Notes: a model not told the origin generated them from the letters alone. DNA of 36,472 nucleotides from Rhizobium sp. ASV20 (GCF_016429015.1 NZ_JAELTU010000068.1:1-36472); one strand, 5' to 3'; shown: positions 1-9,451, counted from the first letter of the stretch. Made by a program: numbers and translations.

Positions 1-1746
1 CGCCTCCTCGCCGAACGGCTGATGTCGCCGCTCACCGATCCCCAGCGCATCAACGAGCGTCTGGATTCGATCGGCTTCCTCGCTGACGAGCCGTCGCTAT
101 CAAGCGATCTGCGGACTGCCCTGAAGCATGTGCCCGATATGCCGCGCGCCTTGTCTCGCCTTGCGCTCGATCGCGGCGGCCCGCGTGATCTCTGGGCGAT
201 CCGCCAGGGTCTTGGTGCCGCCACCGATATTGCACGCATGCTTGGCTCTGCTCTTCTGCCGGAGGAGTTGAAGGCCGCATTGGCCGGCCTTGTTGCCCTG
301 CCTGCCGATCTCGAAGCATTGCTTGCCGCCACGCTTGCCGATGAGCTGCCCCTGCTGAAACGGGACGGTGGTTTCCTGCGGGAAGGGGCAAATGCCGAGC
401 TGGACGAGGTGCGGGCACTTCGCGACCAGTCGCGTCGCGTCATCGCCGGCCTTCAGCTGCAATATGCCGAAGAAACCGGCATCAAGTCGCTGAAGATCAA
501 GCACAACAATGTGCTTGGCTACTTCATCGAGGTCACCGCCGGCAACGCCGGACCGATGACGGACACCAGCGAGGCCAAGGGGCGCTTCATCCATCGCCAG
601 ACCATGGCGAACGCGATGCGCTTCACCACGACCGAGCTTGCCGATTTGGAGAGCCGCATTGCAAATGCCGCCGACAAGGCGCTTGCGATCGAGCTCGAAG
701 CCTTCGATCGTATGGTTGCCGCTGTTGTGGCCAATGCCGAAGCGATCAAGGCCGGTGCTCGCGCTCTGTCGATGATCGATGTCGCCGCCGGGCTTGCGCT
801 GTTGGCCGAAGAGCAGGCCTATTGCCGGCCCGTCGTTGACGGCAGCCGCATGTTTGCGATCGAAGGTGGGCGCCATCCGGTGGTCGAGCAGGCATTGCGG
901 CGTCAGGCCGGTGGCCCGTTCGTCGCCAACAATTGCGATCTCTCGCCGAAGTCCGACGGCAAGGACGGCGCCATCTGGCTGCTGACCGGCCCGAACATGG
1001 GCGGTAAATCGACCTTCCTGCGCCAGAACGCGCTGATTGCCATCCTCGCGCAGATGGGCGCCTTCGTGCCTGCCGGATCAGCCCATATCGGCATTGTCGA
1101 CCGCCTCTTCTCACGCGTCGGCGCTTCCGACGATCTGGCGCGGGGGCGTTCGACCTTCATGGTCGAGATGGTCGAGACGGCGGCGATCCTCAATCAGGCG
1201 ACCGAACGGTCGCTCGTCATCCTCGATGAGATCGGCCGCGGCACCGCGACCTTCGATGGTCTTTCCATCGCCTGGGCTGCTGTCGAGCATCTGCATGAGG
1301 CCAATCGATGCCGTGGCCTCTTCGCCACGCATTTCCATGAGCTGACAGTCCTGTCGGAAAAGCTCGGCCGGCTCTCCAACGCCACCATGCGCGTCAAGGA
1401 ATGGGATGGCGATGTCATCTTCCTGCATGAGGTCGGGCCGGGCGCTGCCGACCGCTCCTATGGTATCCAGGTGGCGCGCCTTGCCGGCCTGCCGGCTTCC
1501 GTGGTGGCGCGTGCCCGCGACGTTCTGACGCGGCTTGAAGATGCCGACCGCAAGAATCCGGCAAGCCAGCTCATCGATGATCTGCCTCTCTTCCAGGTCG
1601 CGGTTCGCCGCGAGGAGGCCGTCGGGCGGCGGGAGCCGTCCAAGGTCGAAGAGAGGTTGAAGACACTCGATCTCGATGACCTTACGCCGCGGGCCGCCCT
1701 CGATGTGCTCTATGAGCTGAAGAAAACTCTGAACAAAGCCGGCTGA
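1..1746 (+). CDS. mutS: DNA mismatch repair protein MutS (C-terminal part, 5' end outside window)
   Basis: Mismatch recognition ATPase: the dimer binds mispaired or looped bases and, on ATP binding, becomes a sliding clamp that recruits MutL. The frame is already open at base 1 (RLLAERL precedes the first internal Met at 22), so the start lies upstream. The 581 codons visible correspond to roughly the last two thirds of a typical 880-910 residue protein. The N-terminal mismatch-binding domain is therefore not seen. Visible parts are the core/lever and clamp region (to about base 800), then the ABC ATPase with Walker A GPNMGGKST (988-1014), Walker B LVILDE followed by IGRGTATFDG (from 1213) and the THFHEL switch motif (1327-1344), and the C-terminal dimerisation tail. 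The stop is 27 bp before the next small gene. Identification is very secure. Confidence 0.98.
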   Translation, partial: RLLAERLMSPLTDPQRINERLDSIGFLADEPSLSSDLRTALKHVPDMPRALSRLALDRGGPRDLWAIRQGLGAATDIARMLGSALLPEELKAALAGLVALPADLEALLAATLADELPLLKRDGGFLREGANAELDEVRALRDQSRRVIAGLQLQYAEETGIKSLKIKHNNVLGYFIEVTAGNAGPMTDTSEAKGRFIHRQTMANAMRFTTTELADLESRIANAADKALAIELEAFDRMVAAVVANAEAIKAGARALSMIDVAAGLALLAEEQAYCRPVVDGSRMFAIEGGRHPVVEQALRRQAGGPFVANNCDLSPKSDGKDGAIWLLTGPNMGGKSTFLRQNALIAILAQMGAFVPAGSAHIGIVDRLFSRVGASDDLARGRSTFMVEMVETAAILNQATERSLVILDEIGRGTATFDGLSIAWAAVEHLHEANRCRGLFATHFHELTVLSEKLGRLSNATMRVKEWDGDVIFLHEVGPGAADRSYGIQVARLAGLPASVVARARDVLTRLEDADRKNPASQLIDDLPLFQVAVRREEAVGRREPSKVEERLKTLDLDDLTPRAALDVLYELKKTLNKAG

Positions 1747-1773
1747 TCGAAGGCGACTTCCAAGGACAAAAGC

Positions 1774-2067
1774 ATGCATCTCGAAAATCTTCTTGCCGAA
1801 GTGCGCATCCTGGCAGAGCGCTTTTCGCCGATCGCCGCCCGCGGCAAGATCTGCGGTGAGGGCGAGCCGCCGGATTGCGAGTCCGATCGCGGTCTTCTCA
1901 ATATTACTTTGTCGTGTAGCCGCATTTCCGACATCTGTTCCAGTATCGCCAGGGCTGGTTATTGGGAGTGCGAGCGCGAAATGGTGACGCAGATCGGCGC
2001 CCAGTCGCGCAACATATTGCACAGCTTGAACGAACTGAGGCGGTCGCTCGAGATGCCAAGGCCCTAA
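1774..2067 (+). CDS. Small conserved-looking hypothetical protein (97 aa) between mutS and glnD
   Basis: I do not recognise a family. It is supported as a gene by an AAGGA ribosome binding site (1756-1765 region) a normal distance before the ATG, by filling the mutS-glnD gap on the same strand, and by composition similar to its neighbours. The protein is soluble-looking: an amphipathic N-terminal helix (residues 1-23), then a segment with five cysteines (27, 35, 48, 55, 66), then a helical C-terminus. No signal peptide or membrane segment is visible. The cysteines are not arranged as a CxxC pair, so a metal site is possible but not indicated. It may be co-transcribed with mutS. Function unknown. 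Confidence 0.7.
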   Translation: MHLENLLAEVRILAERFSPIAARGKICGEGEPPDCESDRGLLNITLSCSRISDICSSIARAGYWECEREMVTQIGAQSRNILHSLNELRRSLEMPRP

Positions 2068-2223
2068 AACCGCCGATTTCTGCGGTGATTGCCGTCACGC
2101 TTCGTCAACCTTGACCCGATAGAAATGCCGAGATCGTCGGTGCGATACGGTTTGCTTCAGACCGGATGATGAATGCGGGCGCAGATTGCCTGTGTCATTC
2201 GCCGGGCAAAGAGGCTATAGCGC
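2068..2223 (+). other. Intergenic region before glnD
   Basis: 156 bp. Directly after the small gene is a weak hairpin (ACCGC ... GCGGT, 2069-2086) without a T-run, so it is not a convincing terminator. A TTGACC at 2111-2116 resembles a -35 box but has no good -10 at 16-18 bp. AAAGAGG at 2208-2214, nine bases before the ATG at 2224, is the best ribosome binding site and supports that start for glnD. Confidence 0.4.
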
Positions 2224-5139
2224 ATGCAGACGACAAGACAGGCGCGCCGGCGGTGGTCCGCCGTCAAAGAACAGGAATCCGGTCGGCAGAGCATGGAAAT
2301 GCATGACATCGATTTTCCGGCTATTCTCGATGTTTCCGCACTCAGGGCGGAATGCGAGGCACTTGCCAAACGCCATCTGGACAAGAACGACGAACGGTCG
2401 GCTCTGCTCGTTCTTCTGAAAAAGGCGAGCCAGGACGGCCGTGAAGAGGCTCGGCGTTTGCTGGCAGCTCAAGGCGGTGGCCTGGATTGTGCGCACCGTA
2501 TCTCCTGGCTGCAGGATCAGATCATTACGGTTCTCTACGATTTCACGGTCCAGCACGTTTACCCGAAGCAGGCCGGAAGCTTCTCCGTGACAGCCGTCGG
2601 CGGCTATGGTCGCGATACGCTAGCGCCGGGTTCGGATATCGATCTTCTGTTCCTGTTCCACCCGAAGCCGGACAGCGAGACCCACAAGGCTGTCGAGTTC
2701 ATTCTCTATATGCTCTGGGACATGGGCTTCAAAGTCGGCCATGCTGCCCGCACGGTCGAGGAATGCATCCGGCAAGCCAAGTCTGACATGACGGTGAGAA
2801 CCGCTGTTCTCGAAACCCGCTATATCTGTGGTAACGAGCCATTGACGCGGGAGTTGCAGGCGCGGTTCGACAAGGAAATCGTTACCAACACCGGCCCGGA
2901 ATTCATCGCCGCCAAGCTTGCCGAGCGTGACGAGCGCCACAGAAAGGCGGGCGACACCCGCTATCTGGTCGAGCCGAACGTCAAGGAAGGCAAGGGCGGC
3001 CTACGCGACCTGCACACGCTGTTCTGGATCTCGAAATATTATTACCATGTCCGCGATCCCGTGGAATTGGTGAAGCTCGGCGTGCTGTCGAAGCAGGAAT
3101 ACCGCTTGTTCGACAAGGCGGAGGATTTCCTCTGGGCCGTGCGTTGCCACATGCATTTCCTGACCGGCAAGGCGGAGGAGCGGCTTTCCTTCGATATCCA
3201 GCGCGATATCGCAGCAGCGCTCGATTATCATGCGCGCCCCGGCCTTTCCGCCGTCGAGCGCTTCATGAAGCACTATTTCCTCGTTGCCAAGGATGTCGGC
3301 GATCTCACGCGCATCCTCTGCGCCGCGCTTGAGGACCAGCAGGCGAAGGCGACGCCGGGGCTGACCGGCGTCATCAGCCGTTTCGCCAACCGCTCGCGCA
3401 AGATCCCAGGCACCGTCGAGTTCGTCGAAGATCGCGGCCGCATCGCGCTTGCCAATCCCGATGTCTTCAAGCGCGATCCTGTGAGCCTCATCAGGCTGTT
3501 CTTCGTTGCTGATATCAATGGGCTGGAATTCCATCCAGATGCGCTGAAGCGCGTCACGCGCTCGCTGAATCTGATCGACAACGATCTGCGCGAAAACGAG
3601 GAAGCGAACCGGCTGTTCCTCTCCATCCTGACGTCGAAGCGCGATCCGGCCTTGATTTTGCGCCGCATGAACGAAGCCGGCGTGCTCGGTCGCTTCATTC
3701 CGGAATTCGGCAAGATCGTCTCGATGATGCAGTTCAACATGTATCACCACTATACGGTGGACGAGCATCTGATCCGTGCCGTCGAGGTGCTGTCGGAGAT
3801 CGACAAGGGCAAGGCGGAGGATATCCATCCGCTGACCAACAAGCTGATGCCCGGTATCGAGGATCGCGATGCGCTCTACGTTGCCGTGCTGCTGCACGAT
3901 ATCGCCAAGGGCCGCGAGGAAGATCACTCGGAAGCCGGCGCCAAGGTTGCACGCAAGCTCTGCCCGCGCTTCGGTCTTTCACCGAAGCAGACCGAACTGG
4001 TGGTTTGGCTGATTGCAGAGCATCTCACAATGTCGATGGTCGCGCAGACGCGCGACCTGACGGACCGCAAGACGATCATCGATTTTGCCGACCGGGTCCA
4101 GTCGCTGGACCGGCTGAAGATGCTGCTGATCCTGACGGTCTGCGATATCCGCGCCGTAGGCCCCGGCGTCTGGAACGGTTGGAAGGGCCAGTTGCTGCGC
4201 ACGCTCTATTATGAGACCGAGTTGCTGCTGGCAGGCGGTTTCTCCGAGGTGTCGCGCAAGGAGCGCGCCGAGGCTGCCGCCCTGGCGCTCGACGACGCGC
4301 TTGCCGACTGGAGCCAGAAGGATCGCAGCGCTTACGTCAAGTTGCACTATCAGCCCTATCTTCTCTCCGTGCCGCTCGAGGATCAGATCCGCCACACGAA
4401 GTTCATCCGCCAGACCGACAAGTCGGGCAAGGTGCTCGCCACCATGGTGCGCACGGACAGCTTCCATGCCATCACCGAGATCACCGTGCTCTCGCCTGAC
4501 CATCCGCGTCTCTTGACCGTGATCGCCGGTGCTTGCGCGGCAGCGGGGGCCAATATTGCCGACGCGCAGATCTTCACCACGGCCGATGGCCGCGCGCTCG
4601 ATACCATCCATGTCAGTCGCGAATTCGCCGACGATGCCGACGAGCTGCGCCGTGCCGGCACGATAGGCAAGATGATCGAAGACGTGCTCGCCGGCCGCAA
4701 GCGGTTGCCGGAAGTCATTGCCACGCGTTCAAAGAACCGCCGCAAGAACAAGGCTTTCGTCATCCCGCCGTCGGTGATCATCTCCAACAGCCTCTCCAAC
4801 AAGTTCACGGTCATCGAGGTCGAGTGCCTCGACCGGACCGGCCTCTTGTCGGAAATAACGGCCGTCCTCTCGGATCTCTCCCTCGATATCCAATCGGCAC
4901 GCATCACGACCTTCGGCGAGAAGGTCATCGATACCTTCTACGTTACCGATCTCGTCGGACAGAAGATTGCCAACGAAAACAAGCGGGCCAACATTACAGC
5001 GCGCCTCAAGGCTGTGATGGCGGGTGAGGAGGACGAGATGCGTGAACGCATGCCGTCCGGTATCATTGCGCCAGCCGCCACGCGCGGCAGCGCCATCGAA
5101 AAGTCAGACACTGAGAAGAAAGCCGGTTCCGCCGCATGA
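2224..5139 (+). CDS. glnD: Bifunctional uridylyltransferase / uridylyl-removing enzyme GlnD
   Basis: Sensor of glutamine that uridylylates PII proteins (GlnB/GlnK) under nitrogen limitation and removes UMP when glutamine is plentiful, setting glutamine synthetase activity and Ntr transcription. Domains in order: nucleotidyltransferase with GGYGRDTLAPGSDIDLL (about residues 126-142; G-S-D-x-D holds the catalytic metal ligands), a helical linker, an HD phosphohydrolase domain for UMP removal (YHHYTVDEH about 507; LHDIAKG about 557), and two C-terminal ACT domains that bind glutamine (about 746-820 and 858-930). Length 971 aa is normal for alphaproteobacteria. I chose the ATG at 2224 because of the AAAGAGG site nine bases upstream; an in-frame ATG at 2293 (MEMHDIDFP) is a real alternative that would remove 23 basic residues. 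Overlaps murJ by 4 bp (ATGA), so the two are probably translationally coupled. Confidence 0.97.
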   Translation: MQTTRQARRRWSAVKEQESGRQSMEMHDIDFPAILDVSALRAECEALAKRHLDKNDERSALLVLLKKASQDGREEARRLLAAQGGGLDCAHRISWLQDQIITVLYDFTVQHVYPKQAGSFSVTAVGGYGRDTLAPGSDIDLLFLFHPKPDSETHKAVEFILYMLWDMGFKVGHAARTVEECIRQAKSDMTVRTAVLETRYICGNEPLTRELQARFDKEIVTNTGPEFIAAKLAERDERHRKAGDTRYLVEPNVKEGKGGLRDLHTLFWISKYYYHVRDPVELVKLGVLSKQEYRLFDKAEDFLWAVRCHMHFLTGKAEERLSFDIQRDIAAALDYHARPGLSAVERFMKHYFLVAKDVGDLTRILCAALEDQQAKATPGLTGVISRFANRSRKIPGTVEFVEDRGRIALANPDVFKRDPVSLIRLFFVADINGLEFHPDALKRVTRSLNLIDNDLRENEEANRLFLSILTSKRDPALILRRMNEAGVLGRFIPEFGKIVSMMQFNMYHHYTVDEHLIRAVEVLSEIDKGKAEDIHPLTNKLMPGIEDRDALYVAVLLHDIAKGREEDHSEAGAKVARKLCPRFGLSPKQTELVVWLIAEHLTMSMVAQTRDLTDRKTIIDFADRVQSLDRLKMLLILTVCDIRAVGPGVWNGWKGQLLRTLYYETELLLAGGFSEVSRKERAEAAALALDDALADWSQKDRSAYVKLHYQPYLLSVPLEDQIRHTKFIRQTDKSGKVLATMVRTDSFHAITEITVLSPDHPRLLTVIAGACAAAGANIADAQIFTTADGRALDTIHVSREFADDADELRRAGTIGKMIEDVLAGRKRLPEVIATRSKNRRKNKAFVIPPSVIISNSLSNKFTVIEVECLDRTGLLSEITAVLSDLSLDIQSARITTFGEKVIDTFYVTDLVGQKIANENKRANITARLKAVMAGEEDEMRERMPSGIIAPAATRGSAIEKSDTEKKAGSAA

Positions 5140-6740
5140 GCCTAGTAAAGAAATTCATTACCGTCGGTGGCGCGACGCTGGGCAGCCGCATCTTTGGTTT
5201 TGCCCGCGAAACGCTGATGGCAGCCGCCCTCGGCACCGGACCTATGGCTGACGTCTTCTATGCTGCTTTCCGCTTTCCGAACCTGTTCCGTCGCCTGTTT
5301 GCCGAGGGTGCCTTCAATGCTGCCTTCGTTCCGCTTTTTGCAAAAGAGATCGAGGCACATGGCATCGAGGGCGCCAAGCGTTTTTCTGAAGAAGTCTTCG
5401 GTGTACTATTCTCGGTCCTGCTGCTGATCACCATCGTCATGGAACTGGCGATGCCGCTCCTGGTGCGGTGGGTCATCGCGCCTGGCTTCGCCGACGATGC
5501 CGAGAAATTCGACCTGACGGTCCGGTTGGCGGCCGTGATGTTCCCCTATCTCATGTCGATGTCGCTGACGGCGATGATGAGCGGCATGCTGAATTCGCTG
5601 CATCATTTCTTCGCCGCGGCCGTGGCTCCGATCTTCCTCAACCTGGTGATGATCAGCGCGCTGTTCTACGCGATCTATTTCGGCGCCGATCCGTTGACCA
5701 CCGCCTGGTATCTGTCGTGGTCGGTACTGGTGGCAGGCGTGCTGCAATTGGCAGTCGTCTATATCGGCGTGCGCCATGCCGGCATCAATATCGGTCTGCG
5801 CTTTCCGCGCTTCACGCCCAATGTAAAGCGGCTCCTGCTTCTTGCGATCCCAGCGGCCATCACCGGTGGCGTCACCCAGATCAATCTGGTGATCGGCCAG
5901 GCGATCGCCTCTGGCAAGGAAGGCGCGATCGCCGCCCTGCAATATGCGGACCGCATCTACCAGCTGCCGCTCGGTGTCGTTGGCGTCGCCGTCGGAATCG
6001 TGCTTCTGCCGGAACTGGCCCGTTCGCTGAAGTCGGGCCATATCAAGGAAGCCGGCAATATCCAGAACCGCTCGATCGAATTCGTGCTGTTCCTGACCCT
6101 GCCGGCCGCTGTTGCCCTCTGGCTTCTCTCCGACGATATCATTCGCGTGCTTTACGAGCGCGGCGCCTTTAACTCGGACAATACAAAGCTGGTCGGCTCC
6201 ATCCTCGCAATCTTCGGCCTTGGTCTGCCGGCTTTCGTGCTGATCAAGGCACTGCAGCCCGGCTTTTATGCCCGCGAAGACACGAAATCGCCGATGCGCT
6301 ACACGGCGGTCGCCGTCGCCGTCAATTCGGCGCTATCGATCATGCTTTTCCCTATACTGGCCGAACGCGGCATTGCGCTCGCCGAGGCGGTCGCCGGATG
6401 GCTGAACGCTGTACAGCTCTTCGTCACGCTCTATCGCCGCGGGCATCTCGTCTGGGAATGGTCGCTGGTGCGCCGCACCGCCATGTTGCTCGTCTCCTGC
6501 GCCGTCATGGGTGGCGTCATCGTATATTTGTCTGATCGGTGGGAGCCGCTTCTGGGGTCCGGCTCATCGCTGCTCACCAAGACCGGCTTCCTGGGCTTGC
6601 TCATATTGATTGCGATGGCGGTGTATTTCATTGTCGCCTTCCTGATCGGCGGCGTGGATGTGGGCATGGTACGCCGCAATTTGAAACGCAAGCGGGCTGG
6701 GACCGCGCCGGATGCAAAGGTGATGAACGGGGAACAGTAA
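5136..6740 (+). CDS. murJ: Lipid II flippase MurJ (MviN)
   Basis: Integral inner-membrane flippase that moves the peptidoglycan precursor lipid II from the cytoplasmic to the periplasmic face; essential in most Gram-negatives. The 534-residue protein is a MOP-superfamily transporter with about 14 hydrophobic segments. It begins with the family hallmark LGSRIFGFARETLMAAALGT and continues ADVFYAAFRFPNLFRRLFAEG, with the conserved arginines lining the cavity. The C-terminus is a short basic tail. The start overlaps the glnD stop as ATGA. The glnD-murJ pairing is common in alphaproteobacteria and has no obvious functional logic beyond co-expression. Confident call. Confidence 0.97.
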   Translation: MSLVKKFITVGGATLGSRIFGFARETLMAAALGTGPMADVFYAAFRFPNLFRRLFAEGAFNAAFVPLFAKEIEAHGIEGAKRFSEEVFGVLFSVLLLITIVMELAMPLLVRWVIAPGFADDAEKFDLTVRLAAVMFPYLMSMSLTAMMSGMLNSLHHFFAAAVAPIFLNLVMISALFYAIYFGADPLTTAWYLSWSVLVAGVLQLAVVYIGVRHAGINIGLRFPRFTPNVKRLLLLAIPAAITGGVTQINLVIGQAIASGKEGAIAALQYADRIYQLPLGVVGVAVGIVLLPELARSLKSGHIKEAGNIQNRSIEFVLFLTLPAAVALWLLSDDIIRVLYERGAFNSDNTKLVGSILAIFGLGLPAFVLIKALQPGFYAREDTKSPMRYTAVAVAVNSALSIMLFPILAERGIALAEAVAGWLNAVQLFVTLYRRGHLVWEWSLVRRTAMLLVSCAVMGGVIVYLSDRWEPLLGSGSSLLTKTGFLGLLILIAMAVYFIVAFLIGGVDVGMVRRNLKRKRAGTAPDAKVMNGEQ

Positions 6741-6790
6741 GGCCCCTTCCACCTCGGCTCGGGAGCTGAACAGCAGGAAAGTGTCGGCGC

Positions 6791-7255
6791 GTGAAGATGC
6801 AGATCCAATTGCGTGAGGCCCGCCAGGCCGATCTGGCCGAACTTGGCGACCTGAAGTTCCGCTCGTCGCTTGCGTGGGGAGATTTCGTCGAGGAACTGCA
6901 AAACTTGCCGGATGCACGGCGTGTCGCGCAGGAGCACCTGCCGCATATCATCGTCGCCGAGCTTGGAGGAGCAATTGCCGGGTTTGTGACAGCACTCCCC
7001 GGAGACGACGCCTCGCAGGCCGAGCTTGAAGACCTGTTCGTTAGCCCCTCGTTCTGGCGAAAGGGTGTTGGTGCTGGGTTGCTGAGGGCGGCGGAAGTGC
7101 GCGCCGCGGTACTTGGTGCCGTTCGGATGCACCTTATCGCCAATGAGAGGGCGCGTGTTTTCTATGAGGCTGCGGGCTATCATGTGATCGGCATGGCCGA
7201 AACGAAGTTTGGCTCGGCGCCGGAATTGTGCAAGTCGCTCGGCCCTGTCCGATAG
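6791..7255 (+). CDS. GNAT-family N-acetyltransferase
   Basis: A single-domain GNAT fold of about 154 residues. The acetyl-CoA binding motif A is visible as LFVSPSFWRKGVGAGLL (R-x-x-G-x-G/A pattern, about residues 85-101), and the C-terminal strand-helix RVFYEAAGYHVIG is typical of the family. The substrate cannot be told from sequence: small molecules, peptides and antibiotics are all possible. The start is uncertain: GTG at 6791 or ATG at 6797, both behind AGGAAAG near 6775. It sits 50 bp after murJ and 30 bp before a VOC-fold gene, so the three may share a transcript. Confidence 0.85.
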   Translation: MKMQIQLREARQADLAELGDLKFRSSLAWGDFVEELQNLPDARRVAQEHLPHIIVAELGGAIAGFVTALPGDDASQAELEDLFVSPSFWRKGVGAGLLRAAEVRAAVLGAVRMHLIANERARVFYEAAGYHVIGMAETKFGSAPELCKSLGPVR

Positions 7256-7285
7256 AGGTGGTTTCATCAAGTGTGGAGTGATCCA

Positions 7286-7678
7286 ATGCCGCAGTCTCTC
7301 TTCCTCGTCGCCCTTGTCGTCGATGATTACGACCGCGCAAAAGCCTTCTATTGTGATTGCCTCGGCTTCGATTGCCTGCAGGACGAAGTACAGCCGACGG
7401 GCAAGCGCTGGGTAGTCGTCAAGCCGAAGGGTGGGGAAGGGGCAGCCTTGTTGCTCGCTCAAGCCGCCAACGACAGCCAGCGCGCCGCGATCGGTAACCA
7501 GACCGGTGGCCGCGTCGGTTTCTTTCTCAAGACCGATGATTTCGCCCGCGATCATGCCGCAATGCTGGCCAAAGGGGTCGAGTTCCGGGAGGAGCCGCGC
7601 CACGAGGTCTATGGCACGGTCGCCGTCTTTGCCGATCCCTATGGCAACACCTGGGATCTGATCGAGCATTCTTCCTGA
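7286..7678 (+). CDS. VOC-family (glyoxalase/bleomycin-resistance fold) protein
   Basis: A 130-residue protein with the two beta-alpha-beta-beta-beta modules of the vicinal oxygen chelate fold. Module 1 starts FLVALVVDDYDRAKAFYCDCLGF; module 2 contains GRVGFFLKTDDFARDHAAML and ends VAVFADPYGNTWDLIEH, a signature of the glyoxalase-like superfamily. Members are metal-dependent lyases, isomerases, dioxygenases or antibiotic-binding proteins; the substrate here is unknown. A GTG at 7271 lies in frame, but the GGAG at 7275-7278 is a well-placed ribosome binding site for the ATG at 7286, which I therefore prefer. Confidence 0.85.
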   Translation: MPQSLFLVALVVDDYDRAKAFYCDCLGFDCLQDEVQPTGKRWVVVKPKGGEGAALLLAQAANDSQRAAIGNQTGGRVGFFLKTDDFARDHAAMLAKGVEFREEPRHEVYGTVAVFADPYGNTWDLIEHSS

Positions 7679-7697
7679 GACTGTGGCACATAGCCTC

Positions 7698-7726
7698 TTG
7701 ATCCCCGTCGATACCGCGTGCATAAG
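7698..7726 (+). promoter_or_regulatory. Possible housekeeping promoter for trpS
   Basis: TTGATC (7698-7703), 17 bp, CATAAG (7721-7726), resembling the rhizobial CTTGAC-N17-CTATAT pattern, in the 110 bp gap before trpS. The trpS ribosome binding site (GAGGA) is just before the ATG at 7789. Prediction only. Confidence 0.35.
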
Positions 7727-7788
7727 CCGCTCGAACCAAGGGTCGAGCGCCGCTCACCCGGGCCCTCCACAAGCCTTTTGAGGACGAC

Positions 7789-8853
7789 ATGACCGAATTC
7801 AAGCCGCTCGTATTCTCCGGCGTTCAGCCTACCGGCAACCTCCACCTTGGCAACTATCTCGGCGCGATCCGCAAGTTCGTGGCGCTTCAGGCCAACAACG
7901 ACTGCATCTATTGCGTCGTCGACATGCATGCGCTGACAGCTCAGCTCGTGCATGAGGATATGCCGAACCAGACGCGCTCGATCACCGCGGCCTTTCTTGC
8001 CGCCGGCATCGATCCGGAAAAGCATATCGTCTTCAATCAGTCGGCCGTGCCGGGGCATGCCGAACTTGCCTGGATCTTCAACTGCGTCGCCCGCATTGGC
8101 TGGATGAACCGCATGACGCAGTTCAAGGACAAGGCCGGTAAGGACCGCGAGCAGGCCTCGCTCGGCCTCTACGCCTATCCGAGCCTGATGGCCGCCGACA
8201 TTCTGCTTTATCGTGCCACGCATGTTCCCGTTGGAGACGACCAGAAGCAGCATCTGGAGCTCACCCGCGACATCGCCATGAAGTTCAATCTGGACTATAT
8301 GGAGCATATTCGCCGCACGGGCTACGGCATCGACATCACCGTCGGCGACGAGCCGGTGCATGCCTATTTCCCGATGGTCGAGCCGCTGATCGATGGCCCG
8401 GCGCCGCGTGTCATGTCGCTGCGTGATGGCACCAAGAAGATGTCGAAGTCAGACGCTTCCGACCTCTCGCGCATCAACCTGCTGGACGATGAGGAAAACA
8501 TTTCCAAGAAGATCCGCAAGGCCAAGACCGATCCGGATGGCTTGCCGAGCGAAATTGCCGGTCTCGCCGGCCGGCCGGAAGCCGACAATCTTGTCGGCAT
8601 CTATGCGGCGCTTGCCGACAAGTCGAAGGCGGATGTTCTCTCCGAATTCGGCGGCCAGCAATTCTCCATCTTCAAGCCGGCGCTGGTCGATCTTGCCGTG
8701 CATACGCTTTCGCCGATCACGACGGAAATGCGCCGCCTGATGGCCGATCCTGGTCATATCGATGCTGTTCTGCGTGATGGCAGCGCCCGCGCCCGCGCTC
8801 GCGCCGACGTGACGATGAAGCAGGTTCGCGACATTATCGGCTTTCTCTATTGA
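7789..8853 (+). CDS. trpS: Tryptophan--tRNA ligase
   Basis: Class I aminoacyl-tRNA synthetase that charges tRNA-Trp in the cytoplasm. The 354-residue protein shows the Rossmann-fold nucleotide site with a HIGH-type motif in SGVQPTGNLHLGNYLGA (residues about 9-25) and the KMSKS loop exactly conserved in GTKKMSKSDAS (about 219-229). VVDMHALTAQ and GDDQKQHLELTRD are also typical TrpS segments. Length matches the bacterial family. A TTGAGGAC ribosome binding site precedes the ATG. It is followed by a universal stress protein gene after 75 bp. Confidence 0.98.
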   Translation: MTEFKPLVFSGVQPTGNLHLGNYLGAIRKFVALQANNDCIYCVVDMHALTAQLVHEDMPNQTRSITAAFLAAGIDPEKHIVFNQSAVPGHAELAWIFNCVARIGWMNRMTQFKDKAGKDREQASLGLYAYPSLMAADILLYRATHVPVGDDQKQHLELTRDIAMKFNLDYMEHIRRTGYGIDITVGDEPVHAYFPMVEPLIDGPAPRVMSLRDGTKKMSKSDASDLSRINLLDDEENISKKIRKAKTDPDGLPSEIAGLAGRPEADNLVGIYAALADKSKADVLSEFGGQQFSIFKPALVDLAVHTLSPITTEMRRLMADPGHIDAVLRDGSARARARADVTMKQVRDIIGFLY

Positions 8854-8928
8854 TGATGTCGTAATGCATGGCTCTCGAGTGAATGCGGGGGCTTGCAAAA
8901 CACCATTTTCGGGTGTCAGAGTCGCCGC

Positions 8929-9420
8929 ATGGTATCCACACGACTTTCACGGCTCGAAGGCCATCGCCGCAAGTTCATGGCGGTCATCGATGGCACACCC
9001 GAATGCCAGCGCGCCGTCCATTATGCCGGCCGGCGCGCCAAGAACTCCAATGGTGGCCTCGTGCTGCTTTACGTGATCCCCGAAGGCGATTTCCAGCAAT
9101 GGCTGGGCGTCGAGGAGATTATGCGGGCGGAAGCGCGGGAAGAGGCCGAGGCGGCAACCGCCAAGGCAGCCCAGAGTGTCCGCGAGAATGTCGGCATCGA
9201 TCCGGAAATCGTCATTCGCGAGGGATCGTCTGCCGAGCAGATCCATGCCGTGATCGAAGAGGACCGGGATATCGCGCTGCTCGTTCTCGCCGCCGGTTCC
9301 GCCAAGGAAGGGCCGGGGCCGCTGGTCTCTTCGATCGCCGGCCGCGCGGCTGCGTTTCCGATCCCGGTCACGGTGCTGCCGGATACGCTGACGAACGAGG
9401 AAATCGACGCGCTCAGCTGA
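8929..9420 (+). CDS. Universal stress protein (UspA family)
   Basis: A 163-residue single Usp domain: beta-1 FMAVIDGTPECQRAVHYA, then VLLYVIP, and the C-terminal nucleotide-binding loop LVLAAGSAKEGPGPLVSSIAG (G-x-S/G pattern) followed by FPIPVTVLP. Members bind ATP or AMP and protect cells in stationary phase or under stress, but the exact role is unknown. An in-frame TTG at 8893 would add 12 residues; I chose the ATG at 8929 because the next residues (basic RLSRLEGHRRK) lead directly into the first strand. Confidence 0.88.
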   Translation: MVSTRLSRLEGHRRKFMAVIDGTPECQRAVHYAGRRAKNSNGGLVLLYVIPEGDFQQWLGVEEIMRAEAREEAEAATAKAAQSVRENVGIDPEIVIREGSSAEQIHAVIEEDRDIALLVLAAGSAKEGPGPLVSSIAGRAAAFPIPVTVLPDTLTNEEIDALS

Positions 9421-9451
9421 TGCCGGGCGACCATTTCTTGAGAAACACTCT

